In this document: positions 35,287 to 44,587 of the stretch, in pieces
How positions within the stretch are numbered: the stretch's first letter is position 1
How the letters are laid out: every line of letters starts with the position of its first letter
NCBI GenBank assembly: GCA_030263805.2
Contig: CP136010.1
Span: 186,001 to 250,000 of the forward strand
Direction: 5' to 3'
Length of the DNA stretch: 64,000 bases
Origin: Pseudomonas sp. FeN3W
GTDB lineage: Bacteria > Pseudomonadota > Gammaproteobacteria > Pseudomonadales > Pseudomonadaceae
Notes under the pieces: model-generated
Seen by the model: the letters and a program-made list of their open reading frames with translations, nothing else
What the model was told of the DNA's origin: nothing
The model's database searches: none
Made by a program: the position numbers and the translations under genes

Positions 35287-35601
35287 TCAGCCGGGGAACA
35301 GTTCGCTGAGTTTCATGGCCAGCATCATGTCGCCTTCGGCGCGCAGCTTGCCGGCCATGAAAGCCTGCATGCCGTCGGTTTCACCGCTGACGATGCCCTG
35401 CATGGTTTCGCTGTCCATGATCAGGGTGACGTTGGCGTCGCTGGAATCACCCTGTTGCAGATCGCAGGTGCCATCCTTGACCACCAGGTAGTAGTTTTCG
35501 GCATCAGTGATGTTGAACTGGAAGACCAGATCCAGGCCGGCAGCGGCGCTGGGGTTGAACTTCGACTGCATGCCTTTGAAAGTCTCGGCGACGTTGCTCA
35601 T
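35287..35601 (-). CDS. SCP2 sterol-binding domain protein
   Basis: This 104-residue protein is essentially one SCP2 domain (LDLVFQFNITDAENYYLVVKDG, then VTLIMDSETMQGIVSGETDGMQAFMAGKLRAEGDMMLAMKLSELF). SCP2 domains bind fatty acyl chains or sterol-like lipids in a hydrophobic tunnel. It fits the lipid or acyl-CoA theme of its minus-strand neighbours. It has its own terminator at 35231 and a ribosome-binding AAAGGAAA-like stretch upstream. Confidence 0.92.
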   Translation of the reverse strand: MSNVAETFKGMQSKFNPSAAAGLDLVFQFNITDAENYYLVVKDGTCDLQQGDSSDANVTLIMDSETMQGIVSGETDGMQAFMAGKLRAEGDMMLAMKLSELFPG

Positions 35602-35661
35602 GAGGGTTTCCTTTTTTGGTCGTTATGGGTACACGCAGCTTTTGGCCGCTTGGGGCTGGGC

Positions 35662-36360
35662 TCATCTATGGGTGACGAGCTCCGGATTCTTCAGGAGTTG
35701 CAGGTGCGCATGGCTGTTGAACGAAGCCAGCGCGACATCTCGATCACGAAATTTCAACAGGCTGAGCGAGGTATTGACGATCTGCCAGTTCATTTCGAAC
35801 GCCTTGATCGGCGGTACGCCTATGATCAGTTGCAGCAGTGCGGTGATAGTTCCACCGGAGGTGAAGATGGCGATGCGGTCGCGTTTGCCGGCTTGATCGA
35901 GAATGCGCTCCAGACCGCCACGTACACGGTCGAGAAAGTGCTGCCAGCTCTCCAGGTTGTCCTTCTCGTGTTCACCGGATATCCAGCGATGCACTACATA
36001 AGTGAACAGGCGCTGAAAGTCGGCACGATGATCCGCGGCGTTGCGCAGGATGTGCATCGCATTCGGCTCGACTTGGAGCAGGTCGGGAAGATGCGCGCGG
36101 ATAACCGCATCGGCGTGAAACTCATTGAAGGCAGCGTCGACTTCAAGCTCAGGCTGAACGCCCAGCCTCGCCAGTGTGGCGCGGGCGGTATCCTGCTGGC
36201 GATCCAGCTCGCCGCTCAGGCATCTATCGAAAGACACATCGAGTTGCGCCAGGTAGTCACCCAAGGCTTCGGACTGGCGATATCCCAGCGGGGAGAGCAC
36301 GTCGTAGTTTTCTGCGCCGAAAGACGCCTGACCATGCCTGATCAGGTAGATACTGCCCAT
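35662..36360 (-). CDS. Histidine phosphatase-family protein
   Basis: This 232-residue phosphoglycerate-mutase-like phosphatase starts at ATG 36360 (MGSIYLIRHGQASFG) with the catalytic RHG motif. A second catalytic region with Glu is near AFNEFHADA, and the second His is expected in the IFTSGGTITALLQ region. There the usual SHG reads TSGG, so that histidine is replaced. Phosphatase activity may therefore be weak or altered. The substrate is unknown. It lies in the minus-strand lipid-related set. Confidence 0.82.
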   Translation of the reverse strand: MGSIYLIRHGQASFGAENYDVLSPLGYRQSEALGDYLAQLDVSFDRCLSGELDRQQDTARATLARLGVQPELEVDAAFNEFHADAVIRAHLPDLLQVEPNAMHILRNAADHRADFQRLFTYVVHRWISGEHEKDNLESWQHFLDRVRGGLERILDQAGKRDRIAIFTSGGTITALLQLIIGVPPIKAFEMNWQIVNTSLSLLKFRDRDVALASFNSHAHLQLLKNPELVTHR

Positions 36361-36540
36361 GCTTGCTGCTCCGGCCGGCACTGTTTTTCGCGAGGGTAGG
36401 GACATCGTTCGGGAGTGTCAACGATAATTCGAACGTTTGTTTGAATCGGTCGTGCTGGCTCAGCCACAGGCCCGTCGGTATGCTGGCGGCATGCCGCCGA
36501 AGGTAGCTAGTCGGCGGCCGGAACTCATCGAGGGGGATAC

Positions 36541-37563
36541 GTGGAATTTCTTGTCGACTATGCCGGCTTCCTGGCAAAGACCGTCACGTTGGTCGTGGCG
36601 ATCGTGATCGTGCTCATCGCGCTCGCTTCGATGCGGCGGGGACGCAGCAAACACAGTGGTGGGCACCTCGAGGTGCACAAGCTCAACGAATTCTATAAAT
36701 CGATGCGCGAGCGGCTGGAGCAAGCCGTAATGGAGAAGGACGCGTTCAAGGCATTGCGCAAGCGTGAGGCGAAGGCGGCCAAGCAGAACAAGAAGGCCGA
36801 GTCTCCAGCTCGAGTCTTCGTTCTCGATTTCGATGGCGATATTCGCGCGTCTGCAGTAGACAACCTGCGCCATGAGATCACCGCGTTGCTGACCATGGCG
36901 ACGCCCCAGGACGAGGTGGTTCTGCGCCTGGAAAGTGGTGGCGGCATGGTCCATGGCTACGGCTTGGCAGCTTCGCAGCTGGTGCGCATTCGCGATGCCG
37001 GCGTACCGCTGACCGTCTGTGTCGACAAGGTCGCAGCCAGCGGCGGCTACATGATGGCCTGTATCGGCAACCGCATTCTCACCGCACCGTTCGCCATCCT
37101 CGGCTCCATTGGCGTGGTGGCACAGCTGCCGAATGTGCATCGACTGCTGAAGAAGCACGATGTCGATTTCGAAGTGCTGACCGCTGGCGAGTACAAGCGC
37201 ACGTTGACCGTGTTCGGCGAGAACACCGAGAAGGGCCGCGAGAAGTTTCAGGAAGACCTGGAAACGACCCACGAGCTGTTCAAGAACTTCGTCGCGCGTT
37301 ACCGACAGAACCTGTCGATAGATGATGTGGCGACGGGTGAGGTATGGCTAGGCATTGCCGCGTTGGGCAAGCATCTGGCGGACGAGCTCAAGACCAGCGA
37401 TCAATATCTCGCCGAACGAGCCCAGGAAGCGGAACTGTTCCAGCTGCATTACATACAGAAGAAAAGCCTGCCCGAGCGCTTCGGCATGGCGGCCAGCACG
37501 GTTATGGAGCATGGCTTGCTGAAAGGTTGGAGCCGACTGAACGAACAACGTTTTTGGCAATGA
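36541..37563 (+). CDS. sohB: SohB-type inner-membrane serine protease (S49)
   Basis: This 340-residue protein begins at GTG 36541 with a strong GAGGGGG ribosome site. One N-terminal membrane helix (TVTLVVAIVIVLIALASM) precedes the S49 domain. The nucleophile Ser lies in VAASGGYMMACIGNRILTAP and the general base Lys follows in the second half, as in SppA/SohB. It is a signal-peptide-peptidase-like enzyme facing the periplasm. The oxidoreductase gene follows 13 bases later. Confidence 0.92.
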   Translation: MEFLVDYAGFLAKTVTLVVAIVIVLIALASMRRGRSKHSGGHLEVHKLNEFYKSMRERLEQAVMEKDAFKALRKREAKAAKQNKKAESPARVFVLDFDGDIRASAVDNLRHEITALLTMATPQDEVVLRLESGGGMVHGYGLAASQLVRIRDAGVPLTVCVDKVAASGGYMMACIGNRILTAPFAILGSIGVVAQLPNVHRLLKKHDVDFEVLTAGEYKRTLTVFGENTEKGREKFQEDLETTHELFKNFVARYRQNLSIDDVATGEVWLGIAALGKHLADELKTSDQYLAERAQEAELFQLHYIQKKSLPERFGMAASTVMEHGLLKGWSRLNEQRFWQ

Positions 37564-37576
37564 AAGGGGAACCGCG

Positions 37577-38569
37577 ATGAGCAGCTTCAAGGCACTACAA
37601 GTCAGCGAGACGGCCGAGGGCCGTTTCGAAACCCGTATCGTCGAACGTACTACCGACGAGCTGCCAGCCGGTGAGGTGCTCATTCGGGTGCATTACTCCT
37701 CGCTCAACTTCAAGGATGCGCTATCGGCGAGCGGCAATCGCGGCGTGACCCGCTCATTTCCGCATACGCCAGGCATCGACGCCGCGGGCGTCGTGGCTTC
37801 GTCCAGCGTCGCTGAATTCGCCGAGGGCGATGAGGTGATCGTCACGGGCTACGACCTGGGCATGAACACCGCTGGTGGCTTCGGCCAGTACATCCGCGTT
37901 CCGGCGGCCTGGGTGATCAAGCGCCCGCAGGGGCTTTCACTGCGCGAGGCAATGATCCTCGGCACTGCTGGGCTGACGGCGGCCCTCTGCGTCGACAAGC
38001 TGGAGCAGGCTGGTCTTGAACCAGGCGGTGCGCCCGTACTGGTGACGGGTGCGACTGGTGGCGTTGGCAGCATAGCGGTGGCGCTATTGGCCAGTCTTGG
38101 CTACAAGGTTGCGGCAGTCACTGGCAAAGCTGATCAGGCGGACTTCCTCATTCGCCTGGGGGCTAGCCAGATCGTCGAGCGCGCCGCGCTGCAAGCTGGC
38201 GTGGAGAAGGCGTTGCTCAAGGAACAATGGGGCGGGGCAGTGGACACCGTGGGCGGGGACATCCTGTTCAACGTGGTGAAGTCGCTGCAGCGCGGTGCCA
38301 GCGTGGCCTGTTGCGGCCTTACCGCCGGGACGCATTTCCAGGCCAGCGTGCTGCCGTTCATTCTGCGCGGTGTGAATCTGCTGGGTGTGGATTCCGTGGA
38401 GATCCCGCTGGTGGTCAAAGCCTCAATGTGGGACAAGCTCTCGCTGCAGTGGAAGCTGGCCAATCTGGACGAGCTCTCGCAGGAGGTTGGGCTGGAGGAG
38501 TTGCCTAAGGCGATCGAGCGCATTCTGGCCGGCGGTCAGGTGGGTCGAGTGCTGGTTCGTGTGGACTGA
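37577..38569 (+). CDS. Medium-chain oxidoreductase, acrylyl-CoA reductase type (AcuI/YhdH)
   Basis: This 330-residue zinc-free MDR-family enzyme shows the substrate-domain motif VHYSSLNFKDALSASGN and the nucleotide motif VTGATGGVGSIAVALLASLGY. The family reduces acrylyl-CoA to propionyl-CoA with NADPH and is widespread as YhdH. It probably forms an operon with sohB (13-base gap), as in P. aeruginosa. The preferred substrate in this organism is not proven. Confidence 0.9.
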   Translation: MSSFKALQVSETAEGRFETRIVERTTDELPAGEVLIRVHYSSLNFKDALSASGNRGVTRSFPHTPGIDAAGVVASSSVAEFAEGDEVIVTGYDLGMNTAGGFGQYIRVPAAWVIKRPQGLSLREAMILGTAGLTAALCVDKLEQAGLEPGGAPVLVTGATGGVGSIAVALLASLGYKVAAVTGKADQADFLIRLGASQIVERAALQAGVEKALLKEQWGGAVDTVGGDILFNVVKSLQRGASVACCGLTAGTHFQASVLPFILRGVNLLGVDSVEIPLVVKASMWDKLSLQWKLANLDELSQEVGLEELPKAIERILAGGQVGRVLVRVD

Positions 38570-38677
38570 ATGCCAACGCGCGTTGGATTATCGCCGCGAT
38601 AGCGGCAATGAATTTCCTCGGCAGCGGCAATTGGCGGAATCTAGCGCCACTCCTGATCGCAACCGAGGAAATCGTTC

Positions 38678-38779
38678 ATGAAGAAGCTCGCCGAAAAGAT
38701 CAAACAGATCGCTTCCGGAAAAAAAACCGATGTAGTCGCCACGCCAGTCGAACACCCTAACTTCTGGATGTATCAGTGA
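38678..38779 (+). CDS. 33-residue conserved-looking small ORF
   Basis: ATG 38678 follows a GAGGA ribosome site and encodes a 33-residue peptide, a basic N-terminal helix (MKKLAEKIKQIASGKKT) followed by VVATPVEHPNFWMYQ. A terminator stem begins 8-9 bases after the stop, and that terminator is now split by the IS element at 38805. A good ribosome site and a private terminator argue for a real small gene. The function is unknown. Confidence 0.5.
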   Translation: MKKLAEKIKQIASGKKTDVVATPVEHPNFWMYQ

Positions 38780-38792
38780 AGCAATAAAAACC

Positions 38793-38804
38793 CGCCAATA
38801 GGCG
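38793..38804 (+). repeat. Left target-site duplication of the IS4-family element
   Basis: CGCCAATAGGCG is repeated exactly at 39874-39885. A 12-base duplication is within the range known for IS4-family insertions. The sequence itself is the stem-loop of a terminator that existed before insertion. Confidence 0.88.
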
Positions 38805-38852
38805 TAAATGCTGTTCACTTAAGCATTTGAGCCCCAGCGGGGCTTCCCCGAA

Positions 38853-38885
38853 ATCCGATGCCAGGCTTCTGGCATCGGATTTTTT
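38853..38885 (+). terminator. Hairpin plus T tract directly before the transposase start
   Basis: A perfect 12-base stem (ATCCGATGCCAG/CTGGCATCGGAT) with a 4-base loop is followed by T5, and the next base begins the ATG at 38886. It should stop read-through transcription from outside promoters and could hide the ribosome site. Such protection is known in several IS elements. Confidence 0.75.
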
Positions 38886-39863
38886 ATGTCTCTCCAACAG
38901 CAACTGCTCGACTTGGGTGAACTGTTCAACTTCGCCGATCTGAGCACCTTCACTCAGAACATTCCAATCGAGTGGGTCGCGTCCGCGCTGGACCTCTCCG
39001 CCCAGGCCTCCATCCGGCGGCGACTGCCCGGCGATCAGGTGCTCTGGCTGGTGCTTGGCATGGTTTTGTTTCGCTACGAGCCAGTCCATGAAGTAGCGCG
39101 GCGCCTGAACATCTGCGCTCAGGGCCTGGCTTCTCACGACTTGCTGGCCAGAAGCGGTATACGGAGGCGCGCAAACGACTGGGCCGATCCGGTGGAGTGG
39201 CTGTTCCGCCAAACGGGTAGCCAGTGGGGTCGCGAGCGCTACGACGGCGATACCTGGCAGGGTCTGCACGTATTGGCTATCGATGGTGCCCTGCTGCGCA
39301 TCCCGGATACTCCCGAACTTCGAGAGCATTTCGGCTCTGGCAATACACCCAATGATCGCCAAACGCCTTACCCCATGCTGCGACTGGTAGCGCTGATGAA
39401 CGTGCGCTCGCACCTGATTCTGGATGCTCAGCTGAGTCCGCGCCAAAGCCGTCGCCCAGCTGTATCAGGCGCGCTGGGAAATCGAGCTGGGCTTCCGGGA
39501 TATCAAGAGTTCTCTGCAACAGAATGCGATGACCCTGCGGAGCAAGGCCAAGGAGTTGATTTACCAGGAGGTCTGGGGGCTATTGCTGGCCTACAACATC
39601 ATCCGCCGTGAAGCCGGTCAGGCGGCAGTCGCCCTTGGCCATGCGACATCTGCTTCAAGCCCGTGGCCCAATACATCGCTGTGCAATTGATCGTGATGGC
39701 TGCGACCAACCCGATTTCAGCAACAGGAAGGCGGTTGTCGGAGTTGAGGGCGGGAATCGGCGGACTGTTCCTGGACCACCGTCCGAGGCCATCAAGGCCA
39801 AGGACGGTGAAGATTTCCAAGACCCGCTACCCAGTGGATCGGAAGGCTGCTCCGCTTAAGTGA
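38886..39863 (+). pseudogene. IS4-family transposase, internally deleted and frameshifted
   Basis: The N-terminal ~185 residues are intact (MSLQQQLLDLGELFNFADLS to ILDAQLSP) and include the first Asp (LAIDGALLRIPDT). About 39438 the frame jumps to sequence that resumes at VAQLYQARWEIELGFRDIKSS, the Y-2-R-3-E-6-K signature of IS4. The region with the second Asp is missing. A one-base loss near 39643 shifts the frame again before DICFKPVAQYIAVQL. The original stop is TGA 39861-39863. No active transposase can be made. Confidence 0.92.
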
Positions 39864-39873
39864 ACAGCATTTA

Positions 39874-39885
39874 CGCCAATAGGCG
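39874..39885 (+). repeat. Right target-site duplication of the IS4-family element
   Basis: This is an exact copy of CGCCAATAGGCG at 38793-38804. The following GGCTTTT restores the T-rich side of the interrupted terminator. Confidence 0.88.
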
Positions 39886-39920
39886 GGCTTTTCATTTGCC
39901 GGTATCCGACGGGGCTGGAA

Positions 39921-40404
39921 TCAACCCTGACGACGGCGGAACAGCGGACGCTCATCGTCGGCTGCGGCCTGGTAGGTCACCGAAAAGTCCTTCAAGCCTT
40001 CCAGCGCGTCGACCGGGTCCCGATCGGCACGAATGGCGAATGCATCGAAGCCGCAGCGACGCATGTAGAACAGTTGGTCCCGCAGTACGTCGCCGATGGC
40101 GCGGATCTCGCCCTTGTAGCCGTAGCGCTCGCGCAAAAGACGGGCGCTGGAGTAGTGGCGGCCGTCGGTGAAGCTCGGGAAATTCAGCGCGATGACCTGG
40201 AAGTGCGCCAGGTCGTCCGCGATGTCCTCGACCTGCTCGTTGGCATCGAGCCAGACTCCGAGGCCGCCGTCGCGGGCTTTCAGCGCATGGGCGTGGTCCA
40301 GCCAGAGATGCAGCGGCACGATCAGGTCGTCACTGTTGCACAGGTCGTCGAGCGTCTGCTCCTTGGGCAGCAGGTGCCAGGTTTCATCGACCAGCTGATC
40401 GTTC

Positions 40405-40421
<17 letters not shown>
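39921..40421 (-). CDS. DUF934 protein associated with sulfite reductase
   Basis: This 166-residue DUF934 protein starts at ATG 40421 (MQRIIKNDQLVDETW), overlapping the cysI stop region by 17 bases. The family signature is GRHYSSARLLRERYGYKGEIRAIGDVLRDQLFYMRRCGFDAF. DUF934 genes almost always follow the sulfite/nitrite reductase gene in proteobacteria, and the product is thought to assist assimilatory sulfite reduction, perhaps as a redox or assembly partner. The mechanism is not known. Confidence 0.92.
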
Positions 40422-42063
<1,642 letters not shown>

Positions 42064-42300
42064 AAATGTCCTGTTTTCAGGCTGTCTACAGCATTCGCGC
42101 GCACGGCCGCGCACCCATTCAGGGAGGGCGGCACGATACCAGCTAGTGGTTATGCGCAAAAGTGATGTTTGGGAATATGTTTAGAACTAAACCAAGCGAA
42201 ATGGACTTATAACCTACTGCCCTTGAGCAACGCACAACCGTGGTCTTAACTGCCTGAAAGAAGCTGTCGATATCATCGAACCCGCTAGAGGAGAACTTCC

Positions 42301-42402
42301 ATGAGAAACGAACAGCGCGACAGTGTAGTGGACGCCGCGGCGATCTTCAGTCTGATCATGCTTGCGGTGGGCACCGCGATCTTCTGGGTCAGCCACCAGT
42401 AG
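42301..42402 (+). CDS. Small single-pass membrane protein, 33 residues
   Basis: ATG 42301 follows a strong AGAGGAGAA ribosome site by 5 bases. The peptide is a charged N-terminus (MRNEQRDSVVD) and one membrane helix (AAAIFSLIMLAVGTAIFWV). It ends at TAG 42402, eight bases before the convergent DUF2970 gene stop. Size and architecture suggest a membrane-complex accessory peptide; the partner is unknown. Confidence 0.65.
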   Translation: MRNEQRDSVVDAAAIFSLIMLAVGTAIFWVSHQ

Positions 42403-42409
42403 TAAGGGC

Positions 42410-42637
42410 TCAGCCCCCAACCAGATAGAGCACCAGTTTCACCAATCCCAGAATCACCAGCACGAACAGAACGGTGAAACCCACGCCGAGAATGATGAAG
42501 TGGCTGGGTTTTCCATGGCTGAAATCCCGGGCTCTGTTCTTGCCGCTCTGTACGCCCAGCGCCGCAGCCAGGACGCTGCTCAGCATTTCGCGAAGCGTCA
42601 GGGTCTTTTCCTGATCGTCTTTCATCGGTTCTGACAT
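42410..42637 (-). CDS. DUF2970 small membrane protein
   Basis: This 75-residue protein starts at ATG 42637 with a GAGG site nine bases upstream. The DUF2970 pattern LREMLSSVLAAALGVQSGKNRARDF is followed by one membrane helix (FIILGVGFTVLFVLVILGLVKLVLYL). Its function is unknown. It stands next to another small membrane protein on the same strand. Confidence 0.85.
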   Translation of the reverse strand: MSEPMKDDQEKTLTLREMLSSVLAAALGVQSGKNRARDFSHGKPSHFIILGVGFTVLFVLVILGLVKLVLYLVGG

Positions 42638-42712
42638 GGCTGCCTCGGATCGCGGTTTCTCCGAGTCTAGCTGAGCGATCCATTCTCGCCGCATCGTTGC
42701 GGCGGGATCCGT

Positions 42713-43162
42713 CTACAGACTCTCTTTGAGCCAGTCCCAAAGCCCCAGCGAGAATCCCGGGAAAAGATTGATTCCCAGCGCTGACTTGAGCAGATACAGG
42801 ATCACCAGCCCCAACAGCGCAGAGAACAGAAGGAACAGGGTTGCCAACGCAGCCTTGGCCATCAGCGAGAGATTTTGCTGGGGGCGCGTCAGGTTACGTT
42901 TGTTGCGCCCGGCGACGATTGCGAAGTAATAGCGGTCGCGCCACACCTTCACCGTACCGCGCAGATCGACGCGGTGTTTGACCCATGACCGCGCGCCGAA
43001 CACCCCGCGCAATGCATTGAGCTGCTCTTCGCTGAAGGAGTCACGCAAATGCTCGGGTAGGCGCTGTTTCAAACCACGGATGAATGGGTCCTGGTCAACC
43101 GCCGCATCCGAGTAGGGTTTAGGGTAGGGCGTATGTTCTTCGTCTGCTTTGGGTGAGTTCAT
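42713..43162 (-). CDS. Conserved hypothetical membrane protein
   Basis: This 149-residue protein has a soluble N-terminal ~95 residues (LRDSFSEEQLNALRGVFGARSWVKHRVDLRGTVKVWRDRYYFAIVAGRNKR) followed by one membrane helix (ALATLFLLFSALLGLVILYLL). The pattern is familiar from pseudomonads without a known role. It lies 25 bases after the LRR-kinase gene on the same strand and 75 bases before DUF2970. Confidence 0.75.
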   Translation of the reverse strand: MNSPKADEEHTPYPKPYSDAAVDQDPFIRGLKQRLPEHLRDSFSEEQLNALRGVFGARSWVKHRVDLRGTVKVWRDRYYFAIVAGRNKRNLTRPQQNLSLMAKAALATLFLLFSALLGLVILYLLKSALGINLFPGFSLGLWDWLKESL

Positions 43163-43187
43163 TGCGGGGGTCGCTCCGGAAAGCGCG

Positions 43188-44504
43188 TCAGAGCGCGGCG
43201 AGAGTAGTGTGCAATTGACTGAAGTTCGGGCGGCCTTCTGGCTGCTCGGACATGCACTGGTCCTGTAGCTCGAACAGAATGTGTCGGCGCGAGTCGTTTT
43301 CGAGGTCTGGGCAGCGTTGCAGCAACTCTTCCAGCAGGCAACCGAAAGCGCGCGTTTCGATGCGTTTCAGCGCTTGGCCAGTGGCACTGTCGGGCTCGAA
43401 GAACGAGGCAGCGCCGAAATCGCTGAGCAGGCATTCGCCCTTCGGGTCGACCAGCAGATTATGGGCGTACAGGTCGCCATGGAGGATGCCGCGCTCATGT
43501 AGGTGAGCGACTGCCGAGGCGGTGCCGCGGGCAATGCGTAGCGCCTGTTCCACGGTGAAGGTTCGAGCCTCGGCGTAGCAATCGCGCGTACAGCTGGCCA
43601 GCGAGGGCGGGCCAGCCAATGGCTGATACGCAGGTTCGACCAGATCCATCAGCAGCCCCGGTGTTTGCCCCGGCTGATCAGCCAGCGGCCCGGCAACATC
43701 GATCAGGTTTGCATGGGCGCCAGCGGATACGCAGGCGGCCATCTCACTGTGGGGCAGGCCGTCGCTGGTGACATGGCCCTTGAACAGCTTAGCGGCCATT
43801 TGCTTGGGCGACTGTCCGCTCGGCTGCCACGCGGCACGGTAGATGATGCCCGACGCCCCCTGGCCCAGTTGCTCGTGCAGGACGACCTGTTCGCGCGGGA
43901 TCGCCGGTAGCGCATGGCGAGCGAGGCTCATCGCTTCGTTGGTATCGCTGAACGGGTTGCCGGCAGCGGCCAGCCAGCTGAGGCGTGGCAGTGTCAGCAA
44001 CCAGGCGGGCAGCGCTGGCAGGTGGTTGGCGGCGATGCGCAGCAATTCGAGATTGACGCAATTGGCCAGCGTATCCGGCAGCGAAGACAGCTGGTTGCCT
44101 GCCAGCATCAGCTTTTGCAGGCGCCGGCAGTTGCCGATCTCATCAGGCAACGCCTGCAACTGATTGTCGGTGAGGATCAGCCAGCGCAACGCCGGCGGCA
44201 ACGCGGTGGCGGGCAGATGGCGGATCTGGTTGGCCTTGAAGCCGATCATCTCCAGCTGCTCGCAGTCGCCAAGGCAACCCGGCACCTCGATGAAGAGGTT
44301 GTCCGAGCAGAACAGAATGCGCAGCTTGTGCAGACGGGACAGGTCGGACGGCAGGCTGTTGAGTCGGTTGCCGGAGAGATTCAGTACTTCCAGCGTATCG
44401 GCGAGAGCGAAGATCGCCTCCGGAAAGCTCTTCAGGTCGGCCGAGAGATCGAGACGGCGGATTCCAGCCAGCTCGCCACGTTCCAGTTGTTCCAATGTGT
44501 GCAT
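43188..44504 (-). CDS. Leucine-rich-repeat protein kinase
   Basis: This 438-residue soluble protein joins about seven LRR units (residues about 15-185, repeating LxxLxLSGNxLxxLP) to a eukaryotic-type kinase domain. The kinase part has a G-loop (LGQGASGIIYRA), the ATP-binding Lys (MAAKLFK), the catalytic loop HGDLYAHNLL and DFG. The catalytic loop reads HGD rather than HRD, typical of kinases independent of activation-loop phosphorylation. The LRR part should select a protein partner. The target is unknown. Such fusions are conserved in Pseudomonas near cysI and metH. Confidence 0.88.
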   Translation of the reverse strand: MHTLEQLERGELAGIRRLDLSADLKSFPEAIFALADTLEVLNLSGNRLNSLPSDLSRLHKLRILFCSDNLFIEVPGCLGDCEQLEMIGFKANQIRHLPATALPPALRWLILTDNQLQALPDEIGNCRRLQKLMLAGNQLSSLPDTLANCVNLELLRIAANHLPALPAWLLTLPRLSWLAAAGNPFSDTNEAMSLARHALPAIPREQVVLHEQLGQGASGIIYRAAWQPSGQSPKQMAAKLFKGHVTSDGLPHSEMAACVSAGAHANLIDVAGPLADQPGQTPGLLMDLVEPAYQPLAGPPSLASCTRDCYAEARTFTVEQALRIARGTASAVAHLHERGILHGDLYAHNLLVDPKGECLLSDFGAASFFEPDSATGQALKRIETRAFGCLLEELLQRCPDLENDSRRHILFELQDQCMSEQPEGRPNFSQLHTTLAAL

Positions 44505-44587
44505 GCGGATTCGCGCTTTCCTTGCTGTATGAGGCCGGGCGGGCCGTCGATCGTATTGCGCTGGGACAGTGACCGGGGCTTGCGGGT

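Larger units (their letters stand above)
38805..39873 (+). mobile_element. Decayed IS4-family insertion sequence, 1069 bases
   Basis: Perfect 20-base terminal inverted repeats begin TAAATGCTGTTCACTTAAGC at the left and end with its complement at 39854-39873. A 12-base target duplication flanks them. The transposase inside lost its middle (including the second Asp of the DDE triad) and has a further frameshift, so the copy cannot move by itself but could be mobilised in trans. It inserted in the loop of the terminator behind the small ORF. Confidence 0.93.
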
